A model generated the notes under the pieces. The model did not search any database, was not told the DNA's origin, and was given only the letters and a program-made list of their open reading frames with translations. Below, one piece after another: positions 1 to 7,327 of a stretch of DNA of 18,332 nt. This DNA is from UBA7960 sp964348755 (GTDB taxonomy: Bacteria; Bacteroidota; Bacteroidia; Bacteroidales; UBA7960), in the NCBI GenBank assembly GCA_964348755.1, contig CAYGDW010000058.1, positions 1 through 18,332 of the forward strand, given 5' to 3'. The translations under genes and the position numbers were made by a program. The stretch's first letter is position 1. The number at the start of each line of letters is the position of its first letter.

Positions 1-98
1 CCCCATTAATAAAAAGCTAACTGACTGTGATTCCGAACGTAGTGATGAATCTCATGCATAAAATCTTACCCTTTTTTACTTTATCGGACAATAGTGAT
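1..98. repeat. Partial copy of a palindromic MITE/REP-like repeat
   Basis: This stretch aligns closely with the right half of the complete repeat at 10997-11203. Shared blocks in the same order are CTAAC, CTGT, ATTCCGA, GTAGTGA, ATCTC and finally CGGACAATA (85-93 here, 11191-11199 there). Its outer end, read on the minus strand, is ATCACTATTGTCCGA, a 15-base exact match to the left end of the other copy. The other half would lie beyond the window edge. No coding capacity is visible. The central ATTCCGA..GTAGTGA..ATCTC block resembles short repeats I recall as scattered through many Bacteroidota genomes; that last point is from memory. Confidence 0.7.
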
Positions 99-105
99 AA
101 AAAAC

Positions 106-136
106 AAAAAGGCTGCCAAACAGGGCAGCCTTTTTT
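106..136 (-). terminator. Rho-independent terminator of pta-ackA (bidirectional)
   Basis: A perfect 7-bp GC-rich stem, GGCTGCC at 111-117 with GGCAGCC at 124-130, closes a 6-base loop. It has a T run at 131-136 on the plus strand and an A run at 106-110, which is a T run on the minus strand. It lies about 20 bases past the ackA stop, so it should end the pta-ackA transcript. It could also stop transcripts arriving from the left. Confidence 0.9.
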
Positions 137-156
137 GTACAAGAAGCTATCAGCTT

Positions 157-1389
157 TTATATTTCATTATTTTTATGGTTGTCTTTATAGGCAACAATTT
201 TAAGTGTGTCGTGAGCAATAACCAGTTCTTCGTTGGTTGGCACTACCATAACTTTTACAGGCGAGTCGTGCTTTGAGATGAGTTCAAGTTTTCCGCGAAT
301 GCCTGTATTGCGGTCGGGGTCGAAATTTACCCCTAGAAATTCGAGTCCTTTGCACACGGCTTCGCGTGTTTCGGGTCCGTTTTCGCCTACCCCGCCGGTA
401 AATATCAGCAGGTCAATGCCACCCATGGCAGCAGCATAAGCCCCAATGTATTTTTTAATGCGGTAAATATACATATCGAGTGCCAGTTGGCTGCGCTTGT
501 GACCTTGATTCCATGCCGCATTTTCAATGTCGCGCATATCGTATGAAATGCCGCTAATACCAAGCACCCCGCTTTTTTTGTTTATCAGGTTGTTGGCATC
601 TTCAATGCTGAGGCCTTTCTTTTTTATAATATAAAGGAGTGCACCCAGGTCAAGGTCGCCTGTTCGGGTGCCCATCAGGAGGCCTTCAACAGGGGTTAGC
701 CCCATTGATGTATCTACTGATTTGCCGTTTTTAATTGCTGCAATTGACGCCCCGTTTCCCAAATGGCAGGTTATGGCCTTAATGTTGTCTTGGCGCATAA
801 AAAGCGCGTCGCAGGCACGCTGAAAAACATATTTGTGGCTGGTGCCATGAAATCCATAACGCCTTATCTTGTCATCCTCATAAAGCTCGTAAGGCAAGCC
901 GTACATAAATGCATGCTGAGGAATGGTCTGATGAAATGCTGTATCGAAAACTGCCACCATGGGTACATTTGGAAGCAGTTTTTTCATAGACTGGATGCCT
1001 TTGAGGTTGGCAGGGTTGTGCAAAGGCGCCAGCTCAATCACCTCTTCAATATTGTTTTCAACGTCCTGAGTAATCAGGGCGCTGGCACTGAATTTTTCTC
1101 CGCCATGGGCCACGCGGTGCCCCACGGCATAAATTTCTTCGATAGATTCAATGACGCCATGTTTGGGGTCGAGCAGGGCTTTAAGTATCAGATTTATACC
1201 TGTTTCATGATCGGGCACATCCTGAATCAGCATAAAGGTGTCCTTGCCCTTGGGCTGATGCTTCAGTTCGCTGTCTTTCAATCCGATACGATCGAGCAAC
1301 CCTTTTGCAAGCAGTTCAGCATTGTTGGCCATGTTTATGAACTGATACTTTACCGAAGAGCTGCCGCAGTTAAGCACTAAAATTTTCAT
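157..1389 (-). CDS. ackA: Acetate kinase
   Basis: Cytoplasmic acetate kinase, which interconverts acetyl phosphate + ADP and acetate + ATP. The 410-residue product is close to the usual 400 and complete at both ends. Family landmarks are visible: N-terminal MKILVLNCGSSSVKY with substrate-site Asn7, GHRVAHGG with Arg92, FDTAFH with Asp149, RYGFHGTSH with His181, CHLGNGAS near 208-215, MGTRTGDLD with Arg242, GGVGENG, and PTNEE with Glu387 near the C terminus. These match the Asn7/Arg91/Asp148/His180/Arg241/Glu384 set known from the Methanosarcina enzyme. The gene lies 55 bases downstream of pta on the same strand and ends just before a strong terminator, so the two form an operon converting acetyl-CoA to acetate with ATP gain. 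Confidence 0.97.
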   Translation of the reverse strand: MKILVLNCGSSSVKYQFINMANNAELLAKGLLDRIGLKDSELKHQPKGKDTFMLIQDVPDHETGINLILKALLDPKHGVIESIEEIYAVGHRVAHGGEKFSASALITQDVENNIEEVIELAPLHNPANLKGIQSMKKLLPNVPMVAVFDTAFHQTIPQHAFMYGLPYELYEDDKIRRYGFHGTSHKYVFQRACDALFMRQDNIKAITCHLGNGASIAAIKNGKSVDTSMGLTPVEGLLMGTRTGDLDLGALLYIIKKKGLSIEDANNLINKKSGVLGISGISYDMRDIENAAWNQGHKRSQLALDMYIYRIKKYIGAYAAAMGGIDLLIFTGGVGENGPETREAVCKGLEFLGVNFDPDRNTGIRGKLELISKHDSPVKVMVVPTNEELVIAHDTLKIVAYKDNHKNNEI

Positions 1390-1444
1390 TTGTAAATTTG
1401 ATTTTTTTAAGGGTTTGAAAATATTGTAAATGAATTAAAGTCAA

Positions 1445-2446
1445 TTATTTGCCTGCGGCCTGATTTACTGTTATAGCTACCAGATTAACGATGTCATCAA
1501 CCGAGCAGCCCCTCGAAAGGTCGTTGATAGGTGCTGCCATTCCCTGTAATACCGGGCCAACGGCTTCGGCGCCAGCCAGTCGTTGCACCAGTTTATAGGC
1601 AATATTGCCAACTTCGAGGTTTGGAAAAATCAGTACGTTTGCTTTGCCGGCTATGGGGCTGCCAGGTGCTTTGCTCTTGCCTATTGCCTCTACAATGGCG
1701 GCATCGGCCTGAAACTCGCCATCAATAAGCAGGCTGGGATCCATTTCTTTGGCTATGCGGGTTGCCTCTATTACCTTTTGACACATGGGGTGGGTGGCAC
1801 TGCCTTTGGTGGAGAAACTCAGCATGGCTACCCGAGGCTCAATGCCTACAATGGCACGGGTAGTTTTGGCAGTGGTCACAGCAATTTCGGCCAGCTCCTT
1901 AGCTGTGGGGTCGGGATTAACAGCGCAATCGGCAAAAACTATTATGCCATTATCGCCCCATTTTTCCTCTTTCATTATCATGATAAACGCCCCCGAAACA
2001 ACGCTAATTCCAGGCAGGGTCTTTACTATCTGAAATGCCGGCCTCAACACGTTGCCGGTCGAATTGGCTGCCCCGGCTACCTCGCCATCGGCATCGCCAT
2101 TCTTAATAAAAAGTGTTGCAAGGTAAAGCGGGTCGGCCACTAGCCTGTTGGCCTCCTCAAGGCTCAGGCCATTTTTTTGGCGAATCTCATAAAGCATTTG
2201 TGCAAAATATGGCCGGCGCTCCCAGCTTACCGGATCAATTATGGTGGCGCTTTCTATGGCTTTTAAGCCGTGTTGGCTGGCCAGATTCAGTATTTCCTGG
2301 CGATTGCCCAGCAAAATCAGGCGGGCAAGGCCCTCTTCAATAATTATGTTGGCCGCCTTGAGGGTGCGTTCTTCGGTGCCCTCGGGCAAAACAATGGTTT
2401 TGTTTTCTTTTCTGGCTTTTTGTTTAATCGATTCGAGCAATTGCAT
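1445..2446 (-). CDS. pta: Phosphate acetyltransferase
   Basis: Phosphotransacetylase, which transfers the acetyl group of acetyl-CoA to phosphate, giving acetyl phosphate for the downstream ackA product. The 333-residue protein is the short form, consisting only of the PTA_PTB catalytic domain and lacking the N-terminal DRTGG-type regulatory part of long enterobacterial Pta. Visible signatures are TIVLPEGTEERT near the N terminus, SFSTKGSATHP, DGEFQADAA, and the C-terminal block with NVLIFPNLEVGNIAYKLVQR followed by PVLQGMAAPINDLSRG. The start ATG opens MQLLESIKQKA, typical of the family, and lies about 50 bases downstream of a well-formed promoter at 2495-2525. Confidence 0.97.
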   Translation of the reverse strand: MQLLESIKQKARKENKTIVLPEGTEERTLKAANIIIEEGLARLILLGNRQEILNLASQHGLKAIESATIIDPVSWERRPYFAQMLYEIRQKNGLSLEEANRLVADPLYLATLFIKNGDADGEVAGAANSTGNVLRPAFQIVKTLPGISVVSGAFIMIMKEEKWGDNGIIVFADCAVNPDPTAKELAEIAVTTAKTTRAIVGIEPRVAMLSFSTKGSATHPMCQKVIEATRIAKEMDPSLLIDGEFQADAAIVEAIGKSKAPGSPIAGKANVLIFPNLEVGNIAYKLVQRLAGAEAVGPVLQGMAAPINDLSRGCSVDDIVNLVAITVNQAAGK

Positions 2447-2494
2447 TCCGAAAAAAATATTTAGATACCTGATTTACTTGTTTTTAAAACGCTG

Positions 2495-2525
2495 CAAAAT
2501 TAGGATAAATTTAAGGGAGGGCAAA
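2495..2525 (-). promoter_or_regulatory. Promoter of pta-ackA
   Basis: Read on the minus strand there is TTTG (2525-2522), a 19-base spacer, then TAATTTTG (2502-2495). This fits the Bacteroidota primary sigma factor consensus (-33 TTTG, -7 TAnnTTTG, spacer about 19-21). It places the transcript start a few bases further on, with a leader of roughly 40 bases before the pta ATG at 2446. No operator was recognised. Confidence 0.72.
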
Positions 2526-2634
2526 ATGAAATCTGTATTTTTTTTCACCAAAATGCCGCGAAAAAAACAATTATTTGTTATTTCGTTAACAAACTGCTTT
2601 TTACCACTTAAAAAACTCGTTGCTTAAAAACAAC

Positions 2635-2642
2635 TAACTTTG
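2635..2642 (+). promoter_or_regulatory. Candidate -7 box for the DUF4271-hemD cluster
   Basis: TAACTTTG matches TAnnTTTG and lies 28 bases before the ATG at 2671, in the divergent gap facing pta. No TTTG occurs at the expected -33 distance; the only TTG (2620-2622) is too close. The call rests on the -7 box and on position. Confidence 0.45.
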
Positions 2643-2670
2643 CATAAATTTTCCAGCCTTACATAATTAT

Positions 2671-3582
2671 ATGAAGTTTCGGGGGTTTCTAATTCTTTTC
2701 GGGCTGTTATTGCCGCTTTTTCTGGCTGGCACTCCTATGTTTGGCCCGCCCTTTACACTCCCCGATTTTGAGTATAAATACCCTGCAAATGACAGTTTGT
2801 GGAGGAAGGGCTTTAGCCCGCCCATTAAACTTTTGTTAGACACTGCAATATTAAATTCGGCCAGTTTTTATGGAAACTATCATTTATTGCCTGCAAATGC
2901 ATTAAACCCTCAGCCAATAAAACAAAGGTCAGTTTCCGACTGGATGATTTGGGCTGTGATTTTGAGCCTTGGCGCCCTTTCGGTTGCAAAACTTTTTTAT
3001 CCCCACCGATCAAAGCAAATTTTAAGAGCTACCCTTACGGGCAGGCATTTTAATATGATGGAAAGGGATGGGAACTTGTTTGATGAAACCCCTGGCTGGC
3101 TCATGTTTTTAAATTTTTTAACCATTATTGCGCTGCTTGTTACACAAACCATAATACAAATTGATTTGCTTAACCTGGGCTTTGGGTTTGCCCCAATTAT
3201 AATTTTTATTGGTGTAGCGGGTTTAATCATTTTGTATCTTTTGATAAAATGGCTGTTAACGGGTTTTTTTGCCTGGGTATTCAATACCCAAAAGGCAAAC
3301 AGGGCGTATTTCAAAAATATTTTTCTTTACAATAACCTGTCAGGCATAATTCTACTTCCGTTGGTGGTTTTTAACACCTACAACCCATCACTGCCTGGTC
3401 TTTACTTTTCGTGGGCAGTATTTTTACTCTTTACTATTATCAAAGTTATAAGAGGGGCAATTATTGGTTACACCCAAGCCCGTTATTCAACATATTACTT
3501 AATTTTGTACCTTTGTGCCATCGAATTGGCACCTGTGCTCATACTGGCTAAAGTTGCAAGCAGGGTGTTCGTGCCTGGTTGA
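2671..3582 (+). CDS. DUF4271 polytopic membrane protein
   Basis: A 303-residue integral membrane protein of the DUF4271 family, whose function is unknown. It begins with a hydrophobic signal-like segment (residues 5-20) and a soluble stretch of about 70 residues. Six likely membrane segments follow, near 90-110, 143-165, 172-198, 216-235, 244-266 and 275-296. The last ends in the phrase YLCAIELAPVLILAK, typical of the family C terminus. In Bacteroidota this gene commonly sits directly before uroporphyrinogen-III synthase, as here (55-base gap), and that context supports the family call. Membership of the heme pathway is not shown; the pairing is only positional. The start ATG lies downstream of a candidate -7 box. 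Confidence 0.88.
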   Translation: MKFRGFLILFGLLLPLFLAGTPMFGPPFTLPDFEYKYPANDSLWRKGFSPPIKLLLDTAILNSASFYGNYHLLPANALNPQPIKQRSVSDWMIWAVILSLGALSVAKLFYPHRSKQILRATLTGRHFNMMERDGNLFDETPGWLMFLNFLTIIALLVTQTIIQIDLLNLGFGFAPIIIFIGVAGLIILYLLIKWLLTGFFAWVFNTQKANRAYFKNIFLYNNLSGIILLPLVVFNTYNPSLPGLYFSWAVFLLFTIIKVIRGAIIGYTQARYSTYYLILYLCAIELAPVLILAKVASRVFVPG

Positions 3583-3624
3583 GAATTTTTTGATTGAAAC
3601 CCCATAATTTATAACTAAAAAATT

Positions 3625-3630
3625 AGGAGA
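3625..3630 (+). promoter_or_regulatory. Shine-Dalgarno site that decides the hemD TTG start
   Basis: AGGAGA lies 7 bases before the TTG at 3638. Strong Shine-Dalgarno sites are uncommon in Bacteroidota, so its presence before a TTG is informative: it supports translation from 3638 rather than from a later ATG. Confidence 0.7.
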
Positions 3631-3637
3631 CGGCTTT

Positions 3638-4381
3638 TTGAAGATTAAACATATACTGATTTCGCAACCTTCACCTGAAAATGAAAAGTCGCCCTATTCC
3701 GACCTGATCAGGCAATTTAACCTCGATATTACCTTTCGCAAACTAATAAAGGTAGAGAGGATTGGAGCGAAGGAATTTCGCCAGCAGCGAATTCATATTC
3801 CGGATTTTACAGCCTTAATTTTTACCTCTAAACACGCGGTTGATCATTTCTTTGCATTAGCCGAAGAGATGCGGGTTCAGATTTCAGACAACATGAAGTA
3901 CTTCTGTACATCTGAGGCCATTGCCCTTTATTTGCAGAAATACGTTCAATACCGCAAGAGAAAAATATTTTTTGGCAAAAACCAGTTTGCCGATTTGTTA
4001 GATATTATTCGAAAGCAAAAAGACGAAAAGTTTATATTTGTTTGCGCCGAAAATCACCAGAACGAAATACCCCAGTTGCTTAATCAGCACAAGGTCAATT
4101 ACGTGTTTGCCCCCATTTACCGTACTGTGTCTGAGGACCTTTCTGATCTGAAAATAAATAATTACCAGATGATTGTGTTTTTTAGTCCTTTCGGAATTTT
4201 ATCACTCAAAAAGAATTTTCCTGACTTTGTGCAGGGCGAAACCATATTTGGTGCTTTTGGCGAAGCTACAGCCCAGGCAATTGAAGACGAAGGTTTTACG
4301 CTTCACATAAAAGCCCCGACTGAGAAGTTTTCTTCAATGGCAATGGCCATGCATGATTTTTTGCAAAAAAACAAGAAGTAA
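3638..4381 (+). CDS. hemD: Uroporphyrinogen-III synthase (TTG start)
   Basis: HemD-family enzyme (247 residues), which cyclises hydroxymethylbilane with inversion of ring D to uroporphyrinogen III, the branch point to heme, siroheme and cobalamin. The family is poorly conserved, so the call rests on overall pattern: N-terminal KIKHILISQPSPENEKSPY as in Bacteroidota HemD proteins, the IFTSKHAVDHFF segment of the first lobe, the FVCAENHQNEIPQLL hinge region, and the second-lobe segments IVFFSPFGILSLKKNF and GAFGEATAQAIEDEGF. No ATG precedes the conserved N terminus. The TTG at 3638, preceded by AGGAGA, gives exactly the expected family start. It lies between the DUF4271 gene and rnpA, a conserved neighbourhood in this phylum. 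Confidence 0.9.
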   Translation: MKIKHILISQPSPENEKSPYSDLIRQFNLDITFRKLIKVERIGAKEFRQQRIHIPDFTALIFTSKHAVDHFFALAEEMRVQISDNMKYFCTSEAIALYLQKYVQYRKRKIFFGKNQFADLLDIIRKQKDEKFIFVCAENHQNEIPQLLNQHKVNYVFAPIYRTVSEDLSDLKINNYQMIVFFSPFGILSLKKNFPDFVQGETIFGAFGEATAQAIEDEGFTLHIKAPTEKFSSMAMAMHDFLQKNKK

Positions 4382-4442
4382 GGACGCCTTCAGTTATATT
4401 TCGTAGTATTTGCCCTGCCAAAAACCCCAACATAAGGTCTGT

Positions 4443-4976
4443 ATGCAAACCCTGAGCAAAAGCGAACGGCTATGCAACTTCAGATTAAAGGAATTGCTGT
4501 TCAACAAGGGACAGGGCTTTTTCGCCTACCCTTTCAGGGTGTTTTATTTTACAATAGGCAACGTCAACCTCGAGCCATTTTTTTTTAAGCCCGATGGTAT
4601 TGTTTTTGAAGGCAGGCCCGAAGGATTGCCCGAAGCGCGTCAAATGCAAAACCCCTCGTGGCCTCAGCGTTGTCTGCCCGAAAATGCTTTCTTTGATTTT
4701 CCGGCAAAAATGATGGTTTCCGTTGCGCGAAAGAACTTTAAAAGGGCAGTTGATCGCAACAAAATTAAAAGACTTGTTAAAGAATCTTATAGAAAAAACA
4801 AACCTTCAATTTATCCGTTTCTTCAAGGCAAGGGCCTGTTTTGCTTAATAGCCTTCGTTTATACGGCCCGCGAAATAATGACTTATGCCGAAGTTGAGAA
4901 TAAAATGGTGATAACCTTACAAAGGATTACGGCGGCAATTGAAAGCCAGGGCGAAAAAATAAATCTGAAAAGCTAA
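4443..4976 (+). CDS. rnpA: Ribonuclease P protein component with a central insertion
   Basis: Protein subunit of RNase P, which binds the catalytic RNA and helps recognise pre-tRNA leaders. The ATG at 4443 gives the expected start MQTLSKSERLCNFRLKELL; an in-frame TTG at 4410 would add 11 residues that do not look conserved. The hallmark arginine-rich motif is at about residues 97-117 (KNFKRAVDRNKIKRLVKESY). At 177 residues the protein is longer than the usual 110-140. The excess is a segment at about 40-86, between the first strand (FRVFYFTIG) and the strand KMMVSVARKNF, containing FEGRPEGLPEARQ and NPSWPQRCLPEN. The frame stays open through it, so it is an insertion rather than a frameshift. 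It is followed 10 bases later by yidD. Confidence 0.92.
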   Translation: MQTLSKSERLCNFRLKELLFNKGQGFFAYPFRVFYFTIGNVNLEPFFFKPDGIVFEGRPEGLPEARQMQNPSWPQRCLPENAFFDFPAKMMVSVARKNFKRAVDRNKIKRLVKESYRKNKPSIYPFLQGKGLFCLIAFVYTAREIMTYAEVENKMVITLQRITAAIESQGEKINLKS

Positions 4977-4986
4977 AGTTAAAAAG

Positions 4987-5226
4987 GTGAGAGTGGTTGG
5001 TTTTTTTAAAAAGATTTTGGTTTTGGTTATGGTTGGGCTTATCAGGTTATACCAGGGTGCCATTTCGCCTTACCTTCCCAACAGTTGCCGCTACACGCCA
5101 ACCTGCTCTCATTATGGGGTTGAAGCAATAAAAAAGCATGGCCCTTTTAAAGGGGGCTGGCTTACCCTGAAAAGGTTTTTGTCGTGCAACCCCTGGGGCG
5201 GCAGCGGATACGACCCGGTGCCCTGA
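4987..5226 (+). CDS. yidD: Membrane protein insertion efficiency factor YidD (GTG start)
   Basis: A 79-residue YidD-family protein, a small inner-membrane-associated factor linked to the YidC/Sec insertion route. The family core is complete: RLYQGAISPYLPNSCRYTPT, CSHYGVEAIKKHG, LTLKRFLSCNPWG and GGSGYDPVP, with the conserved cysteines. A short hydrophobic N-terminal segment (about residues 10-20) is present. The GTG at 4987 lies 10 bases after the rnpA stop, and translation is probably coupled. rpmH and yidC, often beside rnpA-yidD elsewhere, are not in the window. Confidence 0.95.
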   Translation: MRVVGFFKKILVLVMVGLIRLYQGAISPYLPNSCRYTPTCSHYGVEAIKKHGPFKGGWLTLKRFLSCNPWGGSGYDPVP

Positions 5227-5253
5227 TCCGATAAATTTAAAAATATTTGCAAA

Positions 5254-6927
5254 ATGAACATTTTCAGAAAAATTACGGTCAAAACCAGAACATTGCTCAT
5301 TATTGCCTTCCTGGTGGTTTCAAGTGTTTTTATTACTGCCTTCGAATCGCGCAATTTTGAAATTGCAAAAAACCTCGATATTTTTGCCAGCCTTTTTCGC
5401 GAACTGGTTATTAATTATGTTGACGAGGTAAATCCTGCTGAGTTAATGAGAACCGGCATTAATGAAATGCTGTATTCGCTCGATCCCTACACCAATTTTA
5501 TTCCCGAGTCAGAAATTGAAGATATGCGCTTTATGACCACTGGCCAGTATGGCGGCATTGGCGCGCTGATTACCACGCGTGACGACTACACCATTATAAC
5601 AGAGCCATACGAGGGTTTTCCGGCTTTTAAGGCCGGGCTGCTTCCGGGCGACCGCATCCTTGAAATAAGCGGGCAAAAGCTTAAGGGCGTAGGCTCTGAG
5701 CAGGTGCGCGAGCTCCTCAAAGGGCAGCCCGGCACCACCATAAACCTGCTGATTGAACGCCCCGGCGAGCCCAGGCCACTTGTTAAACCGGTTACCCGCG
5801 AAGTAATTTCAATTAGCAATATCCCATATTTTGGTATGCTAAACCAAACAACCGGTTACATAAAGCTTACCGGTTTTACGCAATATGCCGGGCGCGAAGT
5901 AAGAGATGCCTTCGAACAGCTAAGGCAAAACCACCAGATAGAAAGCCTTGTGCTTGATCTCAGGGGCAACGGCGGAGGGCTCCTTAATGAAGCCGTAAAC
6001 ATTACAAACCTGTTTGTTGAGAAAAACAAAATGGTGGTAAGTACGCGTGGAAAAATTGCCGAACGCAATACTACCCACCGCACGCTAAACAACCCAATTG
6101 ACACCGAAATTCCTTTGGTAGTGCTGGTTGACCGGGGATCGGCATCGGCCTCTGAAATTGTGGCCGGGGCCATTCAGGATTTCGACCGTGGAGTAATAAT
6201 TGGACACCGAACCTTTGGCAAAGGACTGGTGCAAAACCTCATTCCGCTAAGCTACAATACACAGCTTAAAGTTACCGTAGCAAAGTATTACATCCCCAGC
6301 GGGCGTTGCATTCAGGCCATTGATTATGCCCAACGAAACGAAGATGGGAGCGTGGCCATGATCCCAGATTCGCTCAAAAAAGCTTTTACCACACAAAACG
6401 GCCGCACTGTTTATGACGGTGGCGGCATTGAACCCGACATTGTGATTGCTCCGCAAATGCTCAGCAACATTTCTGTAGCCTTGCTTACCAGGTTTCTGAT
6501 TTTTGATTATGCAAACCATTTCTTTCGCCTCAATAATAGCATAGCCCCTGCAGGCGAGTTCAAAATTTCTGATGCTGTTTACAACGACTTTATTGCGTTT
6601 CTTTCTGACAAGGATTACGATTACGAAACCCGCAGCGAGCGCCTTTTGGCCGAATTGAAGCAAGCTTCGAAAAACGAAAAGTATTTCAGCGCCATTGAGA
6701 GCGAATACGAGGCACTTCACCGCCGCATTATGCACAACAAGGAAGAAGACCTCCAAACATTTCGCAGCGAAATTTCGGAATTACTGAAAGAGGAAATCGT
6801 TTCGCGCTATTACCACCAGCGGGGCAGGGTGCAGGCCTCCCTCACCAACGATCGCGAAGTGTCAAAAGCCTTGCAATTGCTCTCGAACGGTAGCGGATAT
6901 CGCAGTATTTTGGCAGGCAAAAGATAA
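5254..6927 (+). CDS. S41 family carboxy-terminal processing protease
   Basis: A 557-residue CtpA/Prc-type serine protease with a Ser/Lys dyad, acting in the periplasm. In order: a short basic N terminus and an uncleaved-looking membrane anchor or signal (residues 12-30), a helical cap (35-90), a PDZ domain (about 95-172, with GQYGGIGA and AFKAGLLPGDRILEISG), and the S41 catalytic domain (about 195-400). The catalytic Ser298 lies in GSASASEIVAGA and Lys323 in TFGKG, exactly 25 residues apart as in E. coli Prc. LDLRGNGGG is at 234-242. A C-terminal helical extension (about 405-557) is rich in Glu, Lys and Arg. It starts 27 bases after yidD, a common arrangement in Bacteroidota, and probably belongs to the same transcription unit. 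Its substrate cannot be deduced. Confidence 0.95.
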   Translation: MNIFRKITVKTRTLLIIAFLVVSSVFITAFESRNFEIAKNLDIFASLFRELVINYVDEVNPAELMRTGINEMLYSLDPYTNFIPESEIEDMRFMTTGQYGGIGALITTRDDYTIITEPYEGFPAFKAGLLPGDRILEISGQKLKGVGSEQVRELLKGQPGTTINLLIERPGEPRPLVKPVTREVISISNIPYFGMLNQTTGYIKLTGFTQYAGREVRDAFEQLRQNHQIESLVLDLRGNGGGLLNEAVNITNLFVEKNKMVVSTRGKIAERNTTHRTLNNPIDTEIPLVVLVDRGSASASEIVAGAIQDFDRGVIIGHRTFGKGLVQNLIPLSYNTQLKVTVAKYYIPSGRCIQAIDYAQRNEDGSVAMIPDSLKKAFTTQNGRTVYDGGGIEPDIVIAPQMLSNISVALLTRFLIFDYANHFFRLNNSIAPAGEFKISDAVYNDFIAFLSDKDYDYETRSERLLAELKQASKNEKYFSAIESEYEALHRRIMHNKEEDLQTFRSEISELLKEEIVSRYYHQRGRVQASLTNDREVSKALQLLSNGSGYRSILAGKR

Positions 6928-6955
6928 AATTCATCTTTTCTTCATCTTTGGTTAT

Positions 6956-6963
6956 TACTTTTG
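6956..6963 (+). promoter_or_regulatory. Candidate -7 box for the secreted protein / two-component operon
   Basis: TACTTTTG fits TAnnTTTG and lies 21 bases before the ATG at 6985, in the 57-base gap after the S41 protease gene. No convincing -33 element is at the right distance, which could mean an activator is needed or that transcription reads through from upstream. Confidence 0.45.
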
Positions 6964-6984
6964 CCCGAGAGTCAACACCCTTAA

Positions 6985-7311
6985 ATGAAATACCTGATAG
7001 CCATAGCATTTTTAATTTTGGCAGTTGCTTTTGAAAATCAAGCATATTGCCAGGAACCTGGGCCACCGGCCCGGCAAAGTGAGCCGGCCCTTGAGCAGCC
7101 TGTGGTAGTGCCGCCCCCAGCGCGGCAGATAGAACCATCGCAAAAAGAAAGGGCAGGAATAAAACAGGTTGGCCCCCGCCAGCCCGAAAGGGGAGCTGCA
7201 AGGCCTCAAATACTGCGCGAGCGTGGTGCCAGGCCCGAAATTGTTCGACCTGGAGGAAGGCCTGCAGGGGCCGGAAGACCACAAGGTGCCCGAAGGCCCG
7301 TAAGAAGGTAA
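6985..7311 (+). CDS. Small secreted Pro/Arg-rich protein
   Basis: No family recognised. The 108-residue product begins with a good signal peptide (MKYLIAIAFLILAVAFENQA, cleavage expected around residues 20-23). The rest is low-complexity and rich in Pro, Arg, Gly, Ala and Gln, basic overall, ending in GGRPAGAGRPQGARRPVRR. The residue before the presumed cleavage site is Cys, but the preceding QAY does not make a proper lipobox. It lies 16 bases upstream of a barrel protein gene that runs into a response regulator and kinase, so the four genes look cotranscribed. It resembles the product at 10447-10881 in having a signal peptide and a basic, Pro/Gly/Arg-rich tail. Opposite-strand frames here have no such features. 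Confidence 0.72.
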   Translation: MKYLIAIAFLILAVAFENQAYCQEPGPPARQSEPALEQPVVVPPPARQIEPSQKERAGIKQVGPRQPERGAARPQILRERGARPEIVRPGGRPAGAGRPQGARRPVRR

Positions 7312-7327
7312 CTGTAACCCAACCTCA

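Noticed and set aside
763..1380. Long open frame (205 codons) on the plus strand opposite ackA
   Set aside because: It lies fully antisense to an intact ackA with all catalytic residues and has no recognisable protein features.
6842..7282. 146-codon minus-strand frame opposite the small secreted protein gene
   Set aside because: It overlaps the end of the S41 protease gene and lacks signal peptide, start context or family motifs; the plus-strand frame has a signal peptide and operon spacing.
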